NCBI GenBank assembly: GCA_902773165.1
Contig: CACYDO010000366.1
Span: forward strand, 1-17,997
Length of the DNA: 17,997 nucleotides
From: an uncultured Ruminococcus sp.
GTDB taxonomy: Bacteria > Bacillota > Clostridia > Oscillospirales > Acutalibacteraceae
Direction: 5' to 3'
A program made the translations under genes and the position numbers. The notes below the pieces were generated by a model. The model saw only the letters and a list, made by a program, of their open reading frames with translations. It had not been told where the DNA came from and searched no databases. Positions 16,018 to 17,997 of this stretch are shown here, in pieces. Numbering within the stretch: the stretch's first letter is position 1; every line of letters starts with the position of its first letter.

Positions 16018-17997
16018 CTATGTTCGTTTGCCTATAGTTGTGTCGTATTCCGCGAGATACCGCTGCAAAAGCGTGGCGTCGTCAATATTGATCACTCCGT
16101 CGCCGTTTATGTCGGCTAAAGCTATTTGCTGTTCGTTGAAAAGAGCGGTCTCGGAAATATGACGCTGAATAGCGGTCACATCGCGGACGTTGACTCTGCC
16201 GTCAAGATTTGCGTCGCCAATCGCTAAAAGCTCGGTTTCGTAAGTTCCGTTGCCGTCAGTATCTACTTTCAAGCCAATGGTATCCTCGTCGATTTCGTAG
16301 ATAAAAACTTTACTAAATGATGTTGAAAGTGTTTTTGATGCCGTATGCGTATCGTTCATTGCAGAAATCGTAACATCCTTTAGATTTGACGCTTCTAGCA
16401 CGTAACCACCATCTTGTGGCGTTAAGGAAGCTTTATTGACAGATTTTCCGTCAATCGAAAAATCATACCAGTCTGTTGTAAAAAACCCGTCATTGAATGT
16501 AAGCTTAATCGAATAATCGGAATTTTTACCCTCAAGATATGAAAAGCCATTTGGCGCAAAAGCTATATAATCGGTATTTGTTGTATTGATTTTCACAAGT
16601 GAGTTCTCATATCTCATGGAAACATCTTGGCTTTGAGGAGAATCAATACGCATGCTGTAACCTGAATTAGAATCTTTGAAACCTATATTAAAATGTCCGG
16701 AGGAAGTGTTATTATCCGTAATAGGAGAGAAATACAGCATTTCTTCATCGTCAACAGAATTATAGTTAAACATAGAATCAGAATCACTGAACTTTGACCA
16801 TGTTATCTCAGAAGAAACTTCTGCGGTCGTTAATACAGAAATATACTCCCCTATACTAATATTGTTATTTCCGTTAATATATCCATGATAGTTTATATCG
16901 CTCATACTATCGGTTATCAAGCCGAGAACAGCGCCGTTATTGGAGCTAAGACCATCATAAGGCAAATACCATGAACCGTTATTCGTATTAATATAAATGC
17001 ACCTGTTATCCGCAAAACCGGTAAGGCGATTATCATATATCAATATTTTTTTATTATAGGAAAAACCATTTGTAGTTCCGGATGAATCCTCAACATCATA
17101 CGCGACCACAGCATGTCCGGAATAATACCATCTCTGAGTTGACGGATTGTATGTAGGAGGCCAGTAGTAACATAAAAGAGTTGGACTATCATCAGACAGA
17201 CAGGATAATAACTGATTTATTTTTGCGCTTTCAGTGGAACCAATAGCTCTCAATGATTTCTGTCGCATTTGATCAGTATACTGTACTGCAAAGTAATAAT
17301 TTATTAATGATTTCACAGTATTTGATGGCGGCGATGCAATATCGTTTACGCATGCAGCTCCATCGGTATAGTCACTTGGATTCAATATACCTTGATACCC
17401 CAGTATTGAAGTAACTGCCATGCCATAACAAGAACCTTGCCATGTCCCGCTTAGTCCGCTTTTAACATTATCTGCTTCTAGGCGGTTTAATCCGGACAAC
17501 AGCTTATTATAATATGTAGAATTAATATAATAAGTATTTCCAAAATTAGCGCCTGAATTATTAAATCTCCAATTATCACGTCCCCAAGTGAAACTATTAT
17601 TCCATACCGCATAGTAGGTTACATTTGACGACGGCGATAAACTCTTTACACCACTCGCAGCAGAAGATGAAGTCGACCAGCCGACATAGGTATAATTGCT
17701 GCGTGTCGGCGTCGGGAAAGTAAAGGAATTGCCGGATTTTGTCAAGACAGACGTCGGACTGACAGAGCCGCCGTTGGCGTTAAGCGTCGTCTTGTAGAAC
17801 GTGATCGACTTGTTGTCGGAAATATTGCCGGAGGTATCAACAGCCGTTACATAATATGTGCCTGACGAGCTGACTGTCTTTGTAATGCTTGTGCTTGAAG
17901 ACGTGGTATAGCTATTGTTGGAATAGGTAGAGCTTGTTCCCCAATAGTAACCCTTAATACCAACATTATCGCTCATGCTGATAGTGACTGTCTGTGA
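16018..17997 (-). CDS. Dockerin protein with putative cysteine peptidase (GSCYGM type), 5' end outside the window
   Basis: The frame is open to the right edge. The first methionine inside (17976-17974) lies within a domain and is not the start. Of the 659 residues visible, 1-67 form an Ig-like beta domain and 68-133 an InlB B-repeat/Flg_new-like unit (LNANGG ... YVGW). Residues 136 to about 360 are the putative peptidase, with Cys190 in WQGSCYGM, His295 in SGHAVVAY and Asp322/Asn323 in YDNR. Residues 365-590 form a conserved block ending in a DTDGNGTYETE loop, and 593-659 a dockerin. It resembles the 6062-1605 product from the FxWGxDNWxFNNS motif to the end, although the N-terminal modules differ. 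It should carry a signal peptide upstream, which cannot be seen. A strong terminator follows its stop. The role is probably scaffold-docked proteolysis, by inference. Confidence 0.88.
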   Translation of the reverse strand, partial: SQTVTISMSDNVGIKGYYWGTSSTYSNNSYTTSSSTSITKTVSSSGTYYVTAVDTSGNISDNKSITFYKTTLNANGGSVSPTSVLTKSGNSFTFPTPTRSNYTYVGWSTSSSAASGVKSLSPSSNVTYYAVWNNSFTWGRDNWRFNNSGANFGNTYYINSTYYNKLLSGLNRLEADNVKSGLSGTWQGSCYGMAVTSILGYQGILNPSDYTDGAACVNDIASPPSNTVKSLINYYFAVQYTDQMRQKSLRAIGSTESAKINQLLSCLSDDSPTLLCYYWPPTYNPSTQRWYYSGHAVVAYDVEDSSGTTNGFSYNKKILIYDNRLTGFADNRCIYINTNNGSWYLPYDGLSSNNGAVLGLITDSMSDINYHGYINGNNNISIGEYISVLTTAEVSSEITWSKFSDSDSMFNYNSVDDEEMLYFSPITDNNTSSGHFNIGFKDSNSGYSMRIDSPQSQDVSMRYENSLVKINTTNTDYIAFAPNGFSYLEGKNSDYSIKLTFNDGFFTTDWYDFSIDGKSVNKASLTPQDGGYVLEASNLKDVTISAMNDTHTASKTLSTSFSKVFIYEIDEDTIGLKVDTDGNGTYETELLAIGDANLDGRVNVRDVTAIQRHISETALFNEQQIALADINGDGVINIDDATLLQRYLAEYDTTIGKRT

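Noticed and set aside
1605..17997. Sortase (LPXTG) or SLH cell-wall anchoring of the large proteins
   Set aside because: All four C-termini are dockerins that end within about 4-9 residues of the second calcium-loop helix. No LPXTG, hydrophobic tail or SLH motif is present.

Overview
The window looks like chromosomal DNA from a gut-type, low-to-mid GC Firmicute, most probably a Ruminococcus-like member of the Oscillospiraceae. The reasons are four giant secreted proteins ending in type I dockerins of the 'RDVTAIQR ... DDATLLQRYLAEF' style, BspA-type leucine-rich repeats, strong AGGAGG/GGAGGG ribosome binding sites and sigma-A promoters. The genus is an inference; there is no rRNA or complete housekeeping gene to confirm it.

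Layout. The left 1.6 kb (1-1604) is a non-coding, rearranged border. It holds a strong plus-strand promoter (273-301), the 5' half of a tRNA-Trp that stops after the anticodon loop (347-384), and an intrinsic terminator (429-458). Further right are a truncated IS21-type istA on the minus strand (887-1114) and two related hairpin repeats (726-762 and 1403-1441). The remaining 16.4 kb is four very long minus-strand genes with no other credible gene: 17997-16018 (5' end outside the window), 15905-10821, 10682-6105 and 6062-1605, in transcription order.

The four proteins are paralogous. Each carries a putative papain-fold (clan CA-like) cysteine peptidase with a W-x-G-S-C-[YG]-G nucleophile motif, a downstream GHA/GNHS histidine and a YD-x-N or D-N acid/amide motif. 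Each ends with a dockerin. The three complete ones have a signal peptide. Around the peptidase are different accessory modules: BspA-like LRRs, YDGT-type Ig-like repeats, a Big_2-like Ig domain, an InlB/Flg_new-type repeat, and two conserved blocks I cannot name. The first and last genes (GSCYGM type) form one subfamily, the two middle genes (GSCGGF type) another.

How they may work together (inference): exported enzymes or adhesins docked through dockerins onto cohesin-bearing scaffoldins, that is, a protease arm of a cellulosome or amylosome-like surface complex. LRR and Ig modules would provide substrate binding and reach. No cohesin, sortase motif, inhibitor or regulator is visible here. 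The genes probably form at least two transcription units: a GC-rich terminator separates the first from the second, while the last two are only 42 bp apart.
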